Positions 9,733-20,285 are shown, counted from the stretch's first letter. The stretch is 39,668 nucleotides of DNA from Prevotellaceae bacterium (GCA_031255195.1 JAIRSZ010000182.1:1-39668); one strand, 5' to 3'. Numbers and translations: made by a program. Notes: generated from the sequence alone by a model not told the origin.

Positions 9733-11982
9733 ATGCTGTACAATGCAATAAAAAAAACAATTGAGCTGGGCGATGGCCGCACCATCGAAGTGGAAACAGG
9801 CAAGCTGGCCAAGCAAGCCGACGGCGCTGTGGTGGTAAAAATGGGCAACACCATGCTGCTCGCCGCCGTAACCTGCGCCCCCGAAGCCAAAGAGGATACC
9901 GATTTTATGCCCCTTTCGGTAGAATACAAAGAAAAATACGCCGCCGCAGGACGCTATCCGGGCGGATTTCTTAAGCGCGAAGCACGCCCCAATGACCACG
10001 AAATCTTGACTTCGCGTCTCATTGACCGTGCGTTGCGTCCGCTTTTCCCCGACGACTTTCACGCTGAGGTTTTTGTTACCGTTAACCTCATCTCTGCCGA
10101 CAACGAAATTATCCCCGATGCGCTGGCAGGCCTTGCGGCGTCGGCTGCGCTGGCAGTTTCCGATATTCCGTTCAACGGGCCTATCTCTGAGGTGCGCGTT
10201 GCGCGGATAGACGGCGGCTGGAAAATTAATCCAACCTTCTTGGAGCTGGAAAAAGCCGACATAGACATCATGGTGGGCGCTACCGAAGAAAATATTCTGA
10301 TGGTGGAGGGCGAAATGAAGGAGGTGTCGGAGGCCGAAATGCTCGAGGCCATCAAGGTTGCCCACACCGAAATCAAAAAGCACTGCCGTATGCAAAAGGA
10401 GCTCGAGGCGGAGGTGGGAAAGCAAACCAAGCGCACCTACTGCCACGAGGACAACGACGAAGAGCTGCGCAAGCAGGTGTACGACGCCTGCTACGCCAAA
10501 GCCTACGAGGTGGCAAAAAAGATGACTTCAAAGCAGGAGCGTACCACCCTGTTTGCTCAGGTAGAGGAGGAATTTATTGCAACCCTGCCCGACGACGAAG
10601 AGAAGGAGCGCAAGGCTAAGCTGGTGAAGCGCTACTACCACGACGACGTGCTCAAAAAGGCCATGCGCAACATGGTTTTAGACGAGGGTATTCGCCTCGA
10701 CGGGCGCAAGACCAACGAAATCCGCCCCATCTGGAGCGAGGTGGACTACCTGCCCGCCGCCCACGGCTCGGCCATCTTTACGCGCGGCGAAACGCAGTCG
10801 CTCACTACCGTGACACTCGGCACTAAGCTCGACCAGAAGGAGGTGGACGAGGTGCTCATTCAGGGCAGCGAGCAGTTTGTGCTGCACTACAACTTCCCCC
10901 CGTTCTCCACCGGCGAGGCAAAGCCTGTCCGCAGCACAAGCCGCCGCGAGATTGGGCACGGCAACCTTGCGCACCGCGCGCTCAAAAGGCAGGTCCCGCT
11001 TGGCGAGGAAAACCCATACGCCGTGCGCGTTGTGTCGGACATTTTGGAGTCGAACGGCTCATCATCAATGGCCACCGTGTGCGCCGGAACGCTCGCCCTC
11101 ATGGATGCGGGTATTCAGCTCAAGAAGCCGGTGTCGGGCATTGCCATGGGGCTGATTAGCGAGAGCAACGCAACCAAGTTTGCCATCCTCTCCGACATCC
11201 TCGGCGACGAAGACCACCTTGGCGACATGGACTTTAAGGTGACGGGAACTAAAGACGGTATCACCGCCACGCAAATGGACATCAAGGTGGACGGGCTGCC
11301 CTACGAGGTGCTGGAGCAGGCGCTGGAGCAGGCGCGCCAGGGTCGCCTGCACATCCTGAACGAGATGATGAAAACGCTGAGCACACCGCGACCGGAGCTC
11401 AAACCTCACGTGCCGCGCATTGAGCAGATAGTTATCGACAAGGACTTTATCGGAGCGGTAATTGGGCCGGGCGGAAAGATTATTCAGGAAATACAGAAGC
11501 TCACCAACTCCACCATCACCATCACCGAGGTTGGCGATAAGGGATTTGTGGACGTATTTGCCTCCAACAGAGAGGACATTCACGCGGCAATAGCCCGCAT
11601 CAAGGCAATTGTGGCAGTGCCGGAGATTGGCACGGTGTACAATGGCAAGATTGTGTCAATCCTGGAGTTTGGTGCATTTGTGGAGATACTGCCGGGCAAG
11701 GACGGGCTGCTGCACATCTCGGAGATAGCCTACGAGCGGGTCAACAAGGTGGAGGATTTCTACAAGGAAGGCGACGAGATTGAGGTGAAGCTCATAGAAA
11801 TTGAGAAGAACGGCAAGCTGCGCCTCTCGCGCCGCGCCCTGCTTCCCCAGCCCGAAGGGTGGGTTGAGCCTGAGCGCGCGCCGCGCCCGGAACGCAGAGA
11901 CGGCGACCGCCGAGGCAGTCGTGGCGGCGGCGACCGTCGCGATGGCCGCAGAGGTGGCGGTGGCGGCGATAGAAGAAGGTAG
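9733..11982 (+). CDS. pnp: Polyribonucleotide nucleotidyltransferase (PNPase)
   Basis: Two RNase PH domains, KH motif [16 protein letters not shown]1 domain [34 protein letters not shown]. Confidence 0.97.
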   Translation: MLYNAIKKTIELGDGRTIEVETGKLAKQADGAVVVKMGNTMLLAAVTCAPEAKEDTDFMPLSVEYKEKYAAAGRYPGGFLKREARPNDHEILTSRLIDRALRPLFPDDFHAEVFVTVNLISADNEIIPDALAGLAASAALAVSDIPFNGPISEVRVARIDGGWKINPTFLELEKADIDIMVGATEENILMVEGEMKEVSEAEMLEAIKVAHTEIKKHCRMQKELEAEVGKQTKRTYCHEDNDEELRKQVYDACYAKAYEVAKKMTSKQERTTLFAQVEEEFIATLPDDEEKERKAKLVKRYYHDDVLKKAMRNMVLDEGIRLDGRKTNEIRPIWSEVDYLPAAHGSAIFTRGETQSLTTVTLGTKLDQKEVDEVLIQGSEQFVLHYNFPPFSTGEAKPVRSTSRREIGHGNLAHRALKRQVPLGEENPYAVRVVSDILESNGSSSMATVCAGTLALMDAGIQLKKPVSGIAMGLISESNATKFAILSDILGDEDHLGDMDFKVTGTKDGITATQMDIKVDGLPYEVLEQALEQARQGRLHILNEMMKTLSTPRPELKPHVPRIEQIVIDKDFIGAVIGPGGKIIQEIQKLTNSTITITEVGDKGFVDVFASNREDIHAAIARIKAIVAVPEIGTVYNGKIVSILEFGAFVEILPGKDGLLHISEIAYERVNKVEDFYKEGDEIEVKLIEIEKNGKLRLSRRALLPQPEGWVEPERAPRPERRDGDRRGSRGGGDRRDGRRGGGGGDRRR

Positions 11983-12009
11983 GTATTAAGTACTCTTCAG
12001 GTAAGAATT

Positions 12010-12065
12010 AAGAGTTGAAATTTAGAGAGAATCATCTTTTTAATTTTCAACTCTTAGTTTTTTTT
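12010..12065 (+). terminator. Rho-independent terminator after pnp
   Basis: AAGAGTTGAAATT / AATTTTCAACTCTT stem followed by an 8-nt T-run. Confidence 0.7.
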
Positions 12066-12408
12066 ACCCTTGACATAACCTCAACAGGCTAATTTACAAA
12101 CGCTAATCTCGCAAAAAATGAATAAAAATTACTCTTACCAACAACAACCATAAGCTTACTCTTGCCGACTCCACGCTCTTTGGGAGACAACGCTGCACCG
12201 GAAAAACCAAATGCTATGCGGAAAAAAGTTGAGAGAGTTTTGTCGCCAAGCCCCAACCCTCCAATAATAGCGAGGCAAAACAATATTCGGAGAGCGTGCA
12301 GTACGGAAATCTGTAGGAAAAATTTACACATGGAATAGTGGTATACCGCCCGACGATTGTCTTAATCATAGAGGCAGTAAATTTTTAAAACGAAAAGGCT
12401 CGAAAAGT

Positions 12409-12929
12409 ATGAACAAGCTTAGAAAATATTTGCTTGCCGTCGCGCTGGCGACAGCCGCCACGGGCGCGTGGGCGCAGCTGACCCAAGTGGTTCGCGGCAG
12501 GATTGTCGACAAAAATACCCTGCTACCCATTGCAGGCGTGATGGTTACGGTTAATGTGGGCGACAAACTCCTGCACGCTTCCTCTAACGAGAAGGGGGAG
12601 TTTTGCGTGGAAAAAGTGCCCGTTGGCCGGTACAGCCTGACCGCCGCCATGATGGGGCTATCGCCGTTTGTGGCGAGCAACATACTCGTCAACTCCGGCA
12701 AGGAGGCTTACGTGGAGATAACTATGGAGGAGCTTGTGACCCAGCTGGACGATATTGTGGTACACCCGAAGTGGACAAAGACCAGCCTCTCAACAAAATG
12801 GCAACAGTAAGCGCCCGCATGTTGAGCAGCGAAGAGGCCAACCGCTACGCAGGCTCGTGGAGCGACCCCGCCCGGCTGCCTTTTTTGGGGCGGCATGGAT
12901 TGCTCTTTTGCGCAGCTTACCCTGCGTGA
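12409..12929 (+). pseudogene. N-terminal remnant of a TonB-dependent receptor (carboxypeptidase regulatory-like domain plus start of the plug), frameshifted and truncated
   Basis: Frame 1 gives signal peptide + GRIVDKNTLLPIAGVMVTV...GKEAYVEITMEELVTQLDDIVV; the continuation PEVDKDQPLNKMATVSARMLSSEEANRYAGSWSDPAR is in another frame; similarity to receptors stops after DPAR (~12875). Confidence 0.8.
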
Positions 12930-13117
12930 TTTACAGCCGAAAACTTTCACTCTTAGCTATTAACTCTTAGCGCTTTCTCATTTATTCATAATTTGTCGTA
13001 ATTCGCAATCCATAGTTCTCAATTTATTTTGTACTTTCGCAGCCAGACATTTTTTGAAATTCTTCAAATCATGTTTAAATCATATAGTTATAATTTTTAA
13101 ACTTTTCTTTACTTCTT

Positions 13118-15322
13118 ATGGATTACTTATTCTGGATTGTTCCCGCAGCCTCTTTGCTGGCGTTAGGGTTCGCCTGTTACTTCTTCAGGCAGATGATGAA
13201 AGAAGACGAGGGTACTACCCTCATGAAAGAAATTGCCCTGCACGTGCGCAAGGGCGCTATGGCCTACCTCAAGCAGCAGTACAAGGTGGTGGGTATTGTA
13301 TTTATCGTGCTGGTGGCGTTTTTTTCCGTGCTGGCGTATGGCTTTGGCGTGCAAAACGGCTGGGTGCCTTTTGCGTTCCTCACAGGCGGGCTTTTCTCCG
13401 GCTTGGCAGGCTTCATTGGCATGAGAACTGCCACCTACGCCTCGGCACGCACGGCCAACGCTGCCCGCCGCTCGCTCAACGCAGGGCTGCGCGTGGCCTT
13501 CCGTTCGGGAGCGGTGATGGGGCTAACTGTGGTCGGGCTGGGGCTGCTCGACATATCGCTATGGTTTTTGGTGCTCAACGCAGCTTATGACGTTAGCGAG
13601 GCGCAAAATGTAGTCATCATCACCACCACCATGCTAACCTTTGGCATGGGCGCTTCCACGCAGGCGCTGTTTGCCCGCGTGGGCGGCGGTATCTACACCA
13701 AGGCGGCCGACGTGGGCGCTGACCTCGTGGGGAAGGTCGAGGCCGGCATACCGGAGGACGACCCGCGAAACCCCGCCACCATTGCCGACAACGTGGGCGA
13801 CAACGTGGGCGATGTTGCCGGAATGGGCGCAGACCTCTACGAGAGCTACTGCGGCTCTATCCTTGCCACCGCTGCGCTGGGCGCTTCGGCGTTTTACCTC
13901 ATGCCAGAGCTGCAGCTCAAGGCTGTCTTTGCGCCCATGATTATTGCGGCGGTGGGCATCGTGCTTTCCATTCTGGGGATATTCTTAGTGAAGACTAAGG
14001 AGGGCGCGTCCATGAAAAATCTGCTCAGCGCGCTCGGAAAGGGCGTAAACGTAAGCTCGCTGCTCATTGCCGCGGCAGCCTTCGCCACCCTTTACATTCT
14101 GGAGATACCCAACTGGGTGGGGCTTTCGTGCTCGGTTGTCAGCGGGTTGCTGGCAGGCATCATCATTGGTCAGGCCACCGAGTACTACACCTCGCACTCC
14201 TACAAGCCTACGCAGCGCGTGGCGCGTAGCGGACAGACAGGCCCCGCCACCGTCATCATCTCAGGGCTGGGGTTGGGTATGCTCTCAACCGCCATCCCCG
14301 TGCTGACCATCGGCTTGGCCATCGTCATGGCGTTCCTGTGCGCTATCAACTTTGACGTGGCCAACATGCTTACGGCGCAAAACCTCAGCTTGGGGCTATA
14401 CGGCATTGGCATTGCCGCCGTGGGAATGCTCTCAACGCTGGGCATTACGCTTGCCACCGACGCTTACGGTCCTATTGCCGACAACGCTGGCGGCAACGCC
14501 GAAATGAGTAAGCTCGGCAAGGAGGTGCGCCAGCGCACCGATGCGCTCGACGCGCTCGGCAACACCACTGCCGCCACAGGAAAAGGCTTTGCCATTGGCT
14601 CGGCCGCGCTCACGGCGCTAGCGCTGCTTGCCTCTTACTTAGAGGAGGTGAAGATAGGCTTGCAGCACATCGGGCAGACCGTTATCACCTTTGCCAACGG
14701 CGAATCCGTTAAGGTTGCCGAAGCCTCCATCTTAGACTTCATGAACTACTACCAGGTGACGCTGATGAATCCCAAGGTGCTGATTGGCGTATTTATTGGC
14801 TCAATGATGACGTTCATGTTCTGCGGGCTGACGATGAATGCCGTGGGGCGTGCCGCGCAAAGCATGGTGGAGGAGGTGCGTCGGCAGTTCCGCGAAATTA
14901 AGGGTATACTTACCGGCGAAGGAACACCGGACTACGCCCGCTGCGTGGCCATCTCCACCAAAGGGGCGCAGCGCGAAATGCTGCTGCCATCCATTCTGGC
15001 TATACTTACCCCCATCGCTACGGGGATTATCTTTGGCGTGGCTGGCGTAATGGGGCTGCTGGTAGGCGGACTTGGCGCAGGGTTTGTGCTGGCCATTTTC
15101 ATGGCAAATGCGGGCGGTGCATGGGACAACGCGAAAAAGTACGTCGAGGAGGGTAACTTTGGCGGAAAAGGCTCGGATACCCACAAGGCTACCGTAACCG
15201 GCGACACGGTGGGCGACCCCTTCAAGGATACGTCAGGGCCTTCGCTCAACATTCTGATTAAGCTCATGAGCATGGTTGCCATCGTTATGGCGGGGCTTAC
15301 CGTTGCATGGAGTCTGCTGTAG
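13118..15322 (+). CDS. hppA: Membrane-bound ion-translocating pyrophosphatase
   Basis: [70 protein letters not shown]. Confidence 0.96.
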   Translation: MDYLFWIVPAASLLALGFACYFFRQMMKEDEGTTLMKEIALHVRKGAMAYLKQQYKVVGIVFIVLVAFFSVLAYGFGVQNGWVPFAFLTGGLFSGLAGFIGMRTATYASARTANAARRSLNAGLRVAFRSGAVMGLTVVGLGLLDISLWFLVLNAAYDVSEAQNVVIITTTMLTFGMGASTQALFARVGGGIYTKAADVGADLVGKVEAGIPEDDPRNPATIADNVGDNVGDVAGMGADLYESYCGSILATAALGASAFYLMPELQLKAVFAPMIIAAVGIVLSILGIFLVKTKEGASMKNLLSALGKGVNVSSLLIAAAAFATLYILEIPNWVGLSCSVVSGLLAGIIIGQATEYYTSHSYKPTQRVARSGQTGPATVIISGLGLGMLSTAIPVLTIGLAIVMAFLCAINFDVANMLTAQNLSLGLYGIGIAAVGMLSTLGITLATDAYGPIADNAGGNAEMSKLGKEVRQRTDALDALGNTTAATGKGFAIGSAALTALALLASYLEEVKIGLQHIGQTVITFANGESVKVAEASILDFMNYYQVTLMNPKVLIGVFIGSMMTFMFCGLTMNAVGRAAQSMVEEVRRQFREIKGILTGEGTPDYARCVAISTKGAQREMLLPSILAILTPIATGIIFGVAGVMGLLVGGLGAGFVLAIFMANAGGAWDNAKKYVEEGNFGGKGSDTHKATVTGDTVGDPFKDTSGPSLNILIKLMSMVAIVMAGLTVAWSLL

Positions 15323-15337
15323 AAAAATGGCGTACCT

Positions 15338-15383
15338 CTACTTCCTCCGTTATTCCCCGCTGGGGGGAATAGCGGAGAAGTAG
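15338..15383 (+). terminator. Long GC-rich hairpin downstream of hppA (terminator or extragenic palindrome)
   Basis: CTACTTC(c)TCCGTTATTCCCC-gctggg-GGGGAATAGCGGAGAAGTAG, about 20 pairs with one bulge and one G-T; no strong T-run. Confidence 0.55.
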
Positions 15384-15509
15384 GGTGAATGTCCTGCGGA
15401 CAATGCGTAAAACAAGGAAGTTCATAGCGTAAATTAAATATCCTGAGCATTTTACAAGATAGTATTAATAAATTTAGTTTTTTATTCTTACTAAAAGCAT
15501 GAAGTAGCT

Positions 15510-16286
15510 ATGAAAAAAATTGCCTTTTTATTCGTTTTAGCGGTAGCGCCTGCCGGACAAGTTGCCATGTCCCAAAATACAGACCATGTAGAAGGCGGAC
15601 ATTTTTTAAAGAGGGTAGAGTACAACGTGGTCATGCGGGGGGTGACAGAAGCCGACAACTGCTACAATCTTGACGGCAAATCAATAATCGACAGGATACT
15701 TTTTGGCAGCATTAATTCTCCCGTAGAATTTGTGTTTGAAGGTTCATCCGAAGGTGACGACGAGGTGACGGCATTTCGTATTGTCAGGGATTTACAGACG
15801 AATTTGTATCGGTTGGAAGTTATGCGGATGCCCGATACGGAGAAGGTGTATAGCGTGGTAGGACAATTATCGGCAGCGGTAAGTGGACTTGTCATTCCTC
15901 CGGTGCAAGCCTTGTCGTTGAAAGAAAAAGCGCTGATTACTGAGCACAACAGAGTTCACCGTGCCAAGTTTGAAGATGTGCTGTATAAACCTTATCACCC
16001 TGATAGCAAAACGGTTAAGATTAGTGATGAATTTGCAGAAAAGTTGCATAGCGTTGTTTCAAAGGCAATTGGCAGCTTCAAGGCCAGAGGAATTCCGCCA
16101 ATAATGGGTGACGGCTATCGCTTTACCTTTCGCTGCGTTGTAGAAGATGAGGTATGGACGTTGACCGTCCACGAGCCAAGAGGACGCACGGGAGAGCTGG
16201 CAAGCTTACTCAAACAGCTGGCGCGGGACGCGGAAGCGGGCAGCTTGGACGAGCAAAAATACGCTGCATTGCTGAAGAATTTTTAG
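15510..16286 (+). CDS. Hypothetical secreted protein
   Basis: N-terminal signal sequence MKKIAFLFVLAVAPAGQVAMSQ; no recognised family. Confidence 0.65.
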   Translation: MKKIAFLFVLAVAPAGQVAMSQNTDHVEGGHFLKRVEYNVVMRGVTEADNCYNLDGKSIIDRILFGSINSPVEFVFEGSSEGDDEVTAFRIVRDLQTNLYRLEVMRMPDTEKVYSVVGQLSAAVSGLVIPPVQALSLKEKALITEHNRVHRAKFEDVLYKPYHPDSKTVKISDEFAEKLHSVVSKAIGSFKARGIPPIMGDGYRFTFRCVVEDEVWTLTVHEPRGRTGELASLLKQLARDAEAGSLDEQKYAALLKNF

Positions 16287-16333
16287 CCTTTGGCATTGTA
16301 GATTGTTTTTACTAATATTTGTAAAGGGTAATT

Positions 16334-17239
16334 ATGTATCGCAAATGGTTATTGTCGGCGTGTTTGTTCATAACAGCCGTCGGCGTATTTTCGCAGGAGA
16401 AAATGCAAGAAAAGCATGATTTCGTATATAAAACGGTTGCCGGACATAACATTATGGCCACAGCTTATTTACCCGAGTCGAACGGAAAACTTCCGGTTTT
16501 GATTTATTTTCACGGAGGCGGATTCATGTTCGGAAACAGGGTGCAGGGATTGGAAGAAACGTTGAAGGAAAAGTTATTGGCAGCCGGAATAGCCGTTGTA
16601 TCGGCAGATTACCGCTTGGCGCCGGAAACCAAATTGGAAGAAATACTCAGGGATGCAAGCGATGCAGTCCGGTGGGTAAAAACCTATGGGAACAGGAAAT
16701 TTAACATTGACACAAACAGAATTGCCGTAGCGGGCGGCTCGGCAGGCGGTTACCTGGCACTTTCAACCGGCTTAGATCCGCAGTTTACGCCCAATGCCAT
16801 TGTTGTCGTTTCGTCGCCCACAGAATTTTCAACGACGGGTATTCAAACAGGTAATCTGAGGCTGTTGCAGCATATCAAAAAAGATTCCGTCGTTTCACAT
16901 GGCGATTATGGAAGCCGTATGGATTTGTGGCGCTATCTCGGAAAAAACGGATTGGCGTTGTACGAAATCTTTGGCTTCGATCCCGTCAAGGAGCCTCGAA
17001 AGTTGGAACGCTACCTCTTAACCCACCGTATAAAATCGGGGTATCCTCCCACGCTGATTGTCCACGCAAAGAACGATCACCTGGTTAAATTTGACGAGGC
17101 GAAGGCATTTTATTCATTCCTGCAGGAGAAAGAAATCCCGTCGAAACTGTATGCAGTTGAAAACGGCCACAGCTCCGATCTAATCAACCGGTATCCCGAT
17201 GCGGTAGATGCAATTATTGCTTTTTTAACCAGCCTGTAA
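16334..17239 (+). CDS. Alpha/beta hydrolase (HSL-like esterase/lipase), probably secreted
   Basis: HGGGFMFG oxyanion motif, GGSAGGYLAL nucleophile elbow, late Asp (HAKNDHLVKF) and His (ENGHSSD); signal peptide. Confidence 0.88.
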   Translation: MYRKWLLSACLFITAVGVFSQEKMQEKHDFVYKTVAGHNIMATAYLPESNGKLPVLIYFHGGGFMFGNRVQGLEETLKEKLLAAGIAVVSADYRLAPETKLEEILRDASDAVRWVKTYGNRKFNIDTNRIAVAGGSAGGYLALSTGLDPQFTPNAIVVVSSPTEFSTTGIQTGNLRLLQHIKKDSVVSHGDYGSRMDLWRYLGKNGLALYEIFGFDPVKEPRKLERYLLTHRIKSGYPPTLIVHAKNDHLVKFDEAKAFYSFLQEKEIPSKLYAVENGHSSDLINRYPDAVDAIIAFLTSL

Positions 17240-17611
17240 TTAACCTCTTTTCCCTAAAGGCAAGACTTTTATTTATATTGCCTGTTGCCTGACAGTACCG
17301 TCGCTTTTGAAAAAAACTGTCGCAAACACGTACCACTGCCTGAAAAGTCAGTACCGTTTTGTCAAGTCCTGCCTTTCATGCAGTGAGACTGTCAGATGAT
17401 TTCCACAGGTCGTTGACCTGCGGTGACGAAAATTGCGTCTTTTCGGGACAATCGGAAGCAGGATATGTTCGGGATACTGTTTCTGATGTTCATACTCTTT
17501 TGAATTTTGGTGGTGAATAGCAGCAAAGTTGTGAAGAATTACTGTCAGATTATCATGCAGTTAAATTGATGGCTGGGGTTGGCTTTCAATCGGAGGCGGA
17601 TTATTCTCAGC

Positions 17612-17642
17612 TTGGCAATTTCAGCTATTATTCATAACTTTG
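17612..17642 (+). promoter_or_regulatory. Bacteroidetes-type promoter immediately upstream of the methylase ATG
   Basis: TTG (17612-17614)-N20-TAACTTTG (17635-17642); ATG at 17647. Confidence 0.7.
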
Positions 17643-17646
17643 TCCC

Positions 17647-19233
17647 ATGAATATCAAGGATACCGGACATATTACGCCCATTGACGACGAGCAGCCAAGC
17701 AGCTATGCTGACAGGTTGGGTGCAGGTTATGCAGTCTCCGTATCCCAAGGCTTTAAAAAGGACAATGGGCAATTTTTTACTCCGAAAAAGATAGCCGATT
17801 TTATGGGAAGTTTGGCTTCTACCGGTAAAAAGCAAATTGATATTTTAGATCCGGGTTGTGGTACTGCAATATTAACCTGTTCATTGATAGAAAGTATTGT
17901 TAAACGGCATCCCCAAATAGAGGATATTCACTTGGTAGCCTACGAAACGGACTGCAATCTAATCTCATTATCAGAGAAATCATTATCCTATCTAAAAGAT
18001 TGGCTATCAAAAAAAGGAATATATTTTCAATATATTATCCATATTCAAGATTTCATTCTGGATAATTACGGCTGCCTGAACCGGTCAAGCTGTTTTTCTT
18101 TTGAATCGAAGCAAAACTTTGACTTCATTATATCCAATCCTCCCTATTTCAAGCTATCAAAAGAGGATGACAGAGTAAAAGCGGCTAAGGTTGTTATTAA
18201 CGGACAACCCAATATCTATTCATTATTTCTTGCCTTAGCTTCCCGCATGTTGAAAGATGACGGTGAGATGATTTTTATTGTTCCCCGCAGCTTTACTTCG
18301 GGAAGATATTTTAACCTATTCCGCAATTACTTTTTTCAGTATGTCCGAATGAACTTTATTCATCTGTTTGATTCACGGAAAGATACTTTTGCAAAAGATC
18401 ATGTTTTACAGGAAACATTGATTCTCAGGGCAATAAAAAAACGCAGTTCCGACCCCAAAATAATCGTGTCAACTTGTGACGGGCTGCATGATATAGAACA
18501 ATCGAAAGAAAAAAAATATTTGCAAAAAGATTTGATAGATTATCAGTCGAAAGAAAAAATCATCCACTTGCCGACAAGCAATAAAGACGAACTGATTATT
18601 GACCTGTTCAAAGCTTGGAGCGGCAGCTTAAACAGGTATGATATACAGATTTCCACAGGGCCGGTGGTTGCATTCAGGACACAGGAATACATTCGGGAAA
18701 TATACGAAAATGGGAGTGTTTTTTTAGCGCCGTTGTATTGGTTGCACAATGTAGCAAAAATGGAAGTTATTTATCCGTTGTCCAAAGCAGGAAAAGGTCA
18801 ATATATTCAGATATGCGACCGTACCAGAGCATATCTTATTCCAAACCGCAATTACGTTTTTTTACGCAGATTCAGCTCCAAAGATGATAAAAGCCGGTTA
18901 GTTGCCGCACCCTATTTTTCAACTCCCAATAATCCGTATTGTATTGGTGTTGAAAACAAGTTGAATTACATCTATCGCCCGAAAGGTCATTTGGAGAGGA
19001 CGGAAGTGATGGGGGTTGCCGCCCTCTTAAACAGCAATCTTTTCGACGCCTATTTTCGCACATTTAATGGAAATGTCAATGTGAGTGCAACCGAATTAAG
19101 AGCCATGCCTATGCCGCCGCTGGAAATAATAAAAAAAATAGGCAAAGAGCTGATTCAACTCAATAATTTTTCTTTGGAAAATATAAACAAAGTGGTAAAT
19201 GATTTTTTTGAACTTGAGGAAATTACCGTATAA
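17647..19233 (+). CDS. N6-adenine DNA methyltransferase of a BsuBI/PstI-like type II R-M system
   Basis: GQFFTPKKIADFM, DPGCGTAIL SAM-binding motif, catalytic SNPPYF; directly followed by a BsuBI/PstI-like endonuclease. Confidence 0.9.
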   Translation: MNIKDTGHITPIDDEQPSSYADRLGAGYAVSVSQGFKKDNGQFFTPKKIADFMGSLASTGKKQIDILDPGCGTAILTCSLIESIVKRHPQIEDIHLVAYETDCNLISLSEKSLSYLKDWLSKKGIYFQYIIHIQDFILDNYGCLNRSSCFSFESKQNFDFIISNPPYFKLSKEDDRVKAAKVVINGQPNIYSLFLALASRMLKDDGEMIFIVPRSFTSGRYFNLFRNYFFQYVRMNFIHLFDSRKDTFAKDHVLQETLILRAIKKRSSDPKIIVSTCDGLHDIEQSKEKKYLQKDLIDYQSKEKIIHLPTSNKDELIIDLFKAWSGSLNRYDIQISTGPVVAFRTQEYIREIYENGSVFLAPLYWLHNVAKMEVIYPLSKAGKGQYIQICDRTRAYLIPNRNYVFLRRFSSKDDKSRLVAAPYFSTPNNPYCIGVENKLNYIYRPKGHLERTEVMGVAALLNSNLFDAYFRTFNGNVNVSATELRAMPMPPLEIIKKIGKELIQLNNFSLENINKVVNDFFELEEITV

Positions 19234-20166
19234 ATGAGTAAAATAGAAGACGCGCAGGAAATATTGAAAGCATTGGGATTGCCGACAGCACAACAAAATG
19301 AAATGTCGGCTTTAACGCTGCTTGCATTGTGCGGTATAAAGGAAACCGACAATTGGGCAGATGCGAGCCGTCAAAGCTTAGGTGTAACAAAAGGTATAAT
19401 GACTTTTGTAGCAGATACTTATAACAAAAACTATGCGCCCAATACGCGAGAAACTTTCAGGCGGCAAGTGTTGCATCAGCTTGTTCAGGGAAGGATTGTG
19501 GATTATAATCCGGACGAACCTGATTTACCGGTAAACAGCCCTAAAGCGCATTACGCTGTTTCAGCGGCAGCTTTATCTGTAATACGGAAATATGGAATCG
19601 CTGAATGGGAAGGTGCGGTAGCCGATTTCAAGAAAAAAGTTGTAATATTGACCGAAGCCTACGAAAAGGAACGTTCCATGACTTTGATTCCGGTAACGCT
19701 TGAAGGAGAAGAAATCAAACTTTCAGCCGGAAAACATAATGAAGTACAGGCGGCAGTTATTGAACAATTTGCACCCCGCTTTGCAAGCGGAGCAAAAGTG
19801 CTGTATTTGGGAGACGCTGCCAATAAAGACCTTTATGTTGATAAGGAAAGACTTGCAAAAATCGGTATTCCAATTACAGAACACAGTAAGCTACCGGATA
19901 TTGTTATCTATGATGAACCAAAAGAATGGCTGTTTTTAATAGAAGCAGTTACATCGCATGGACCTGTGTCACCGAAGCGTATTCTTGAGCTGGAAGATTT
20001 TTTGAGAGATTCAAAAGTCGGGAAAATCTATGTAACAGCCTTTCCTGATAAAGCTGAATTTCGAAAGCATGTTGCCGATATAGCATGGGAAACAGAGGTG
20101 TGGATAGCCGATAATCCCGACCACATGATTCATTTTAATGGAGATAAATTTATAGGGCCAAGATAG
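19234..20166 (+). CDS. BsuBI/PstI family type II restriction endonuclease
   Basis: VLYLGDAANKDLYVDKERLAKIGI..HSKLPDIVIYDEPKEWLFLIEAVTSHGPVSPKRILEL; TAA of the methylase abuts this ATG. Confidence 0.88.
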   Translation: MSKIEDAQEILKALGLPTAQQNEMSALTLLALCGIKETDNWADASRQSLGVTKGIMTFVADTYNKNYAPNTRETFRRQVLHQLVQGRIVDYNPDEPDLPVNSPKAHYAVSAAALSVIRKYGIAEWEGAVADFKKKVVILTEAYEKERSMTLIPVTLEGEEIKLSAGKHNEVQAAVIEQFAPRFASGAKVLYLGDAANKDLYVDKERLAKIGIPITEHSKLPDIVIYDEPKEWLFLIEAVTSHGPVSPKRILELEDFLRDSKVGKIYVTAFPDKAEFRKHVADIAWETEVWIADNPDHMIHFNGDKFIGPR

Positions 20167-20217
20167 CTCCAAGTTCACACAAAAAAAATTTTTTTTTGAG
20201 ATGCAATAACAAAGTCA

Positions 20218-20265
20218 GGAGGGAGGAGTTGAGCAGGGGCGCGCCCCTGCCCAACTCCTCCCTCC
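20218..20265. repeat. 48-nt near-perfect palindrome between convergent genes (possible bidirectional terminator)
   Basis: GGAGGGAGGAGTTGAGCAGGGGCG|CGCCCCTGCCCAACTCCTCCCTCC; 23 of 24 positions pair. Confidence 0.85.
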
Positions 20266-20285
20266 AACTACAAAACTCTTATCCG

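Noticed and set aside
9673-10446. 257-aa minus-strand ORF
   Set aside because: Antisense to the start of pnp; shadow ORF
12089-12331. 80-aa minus-strand ORF downstream of pnp
   Set aside because: No recognisable family or clear promoter; probably chance ORF or decayed DNA
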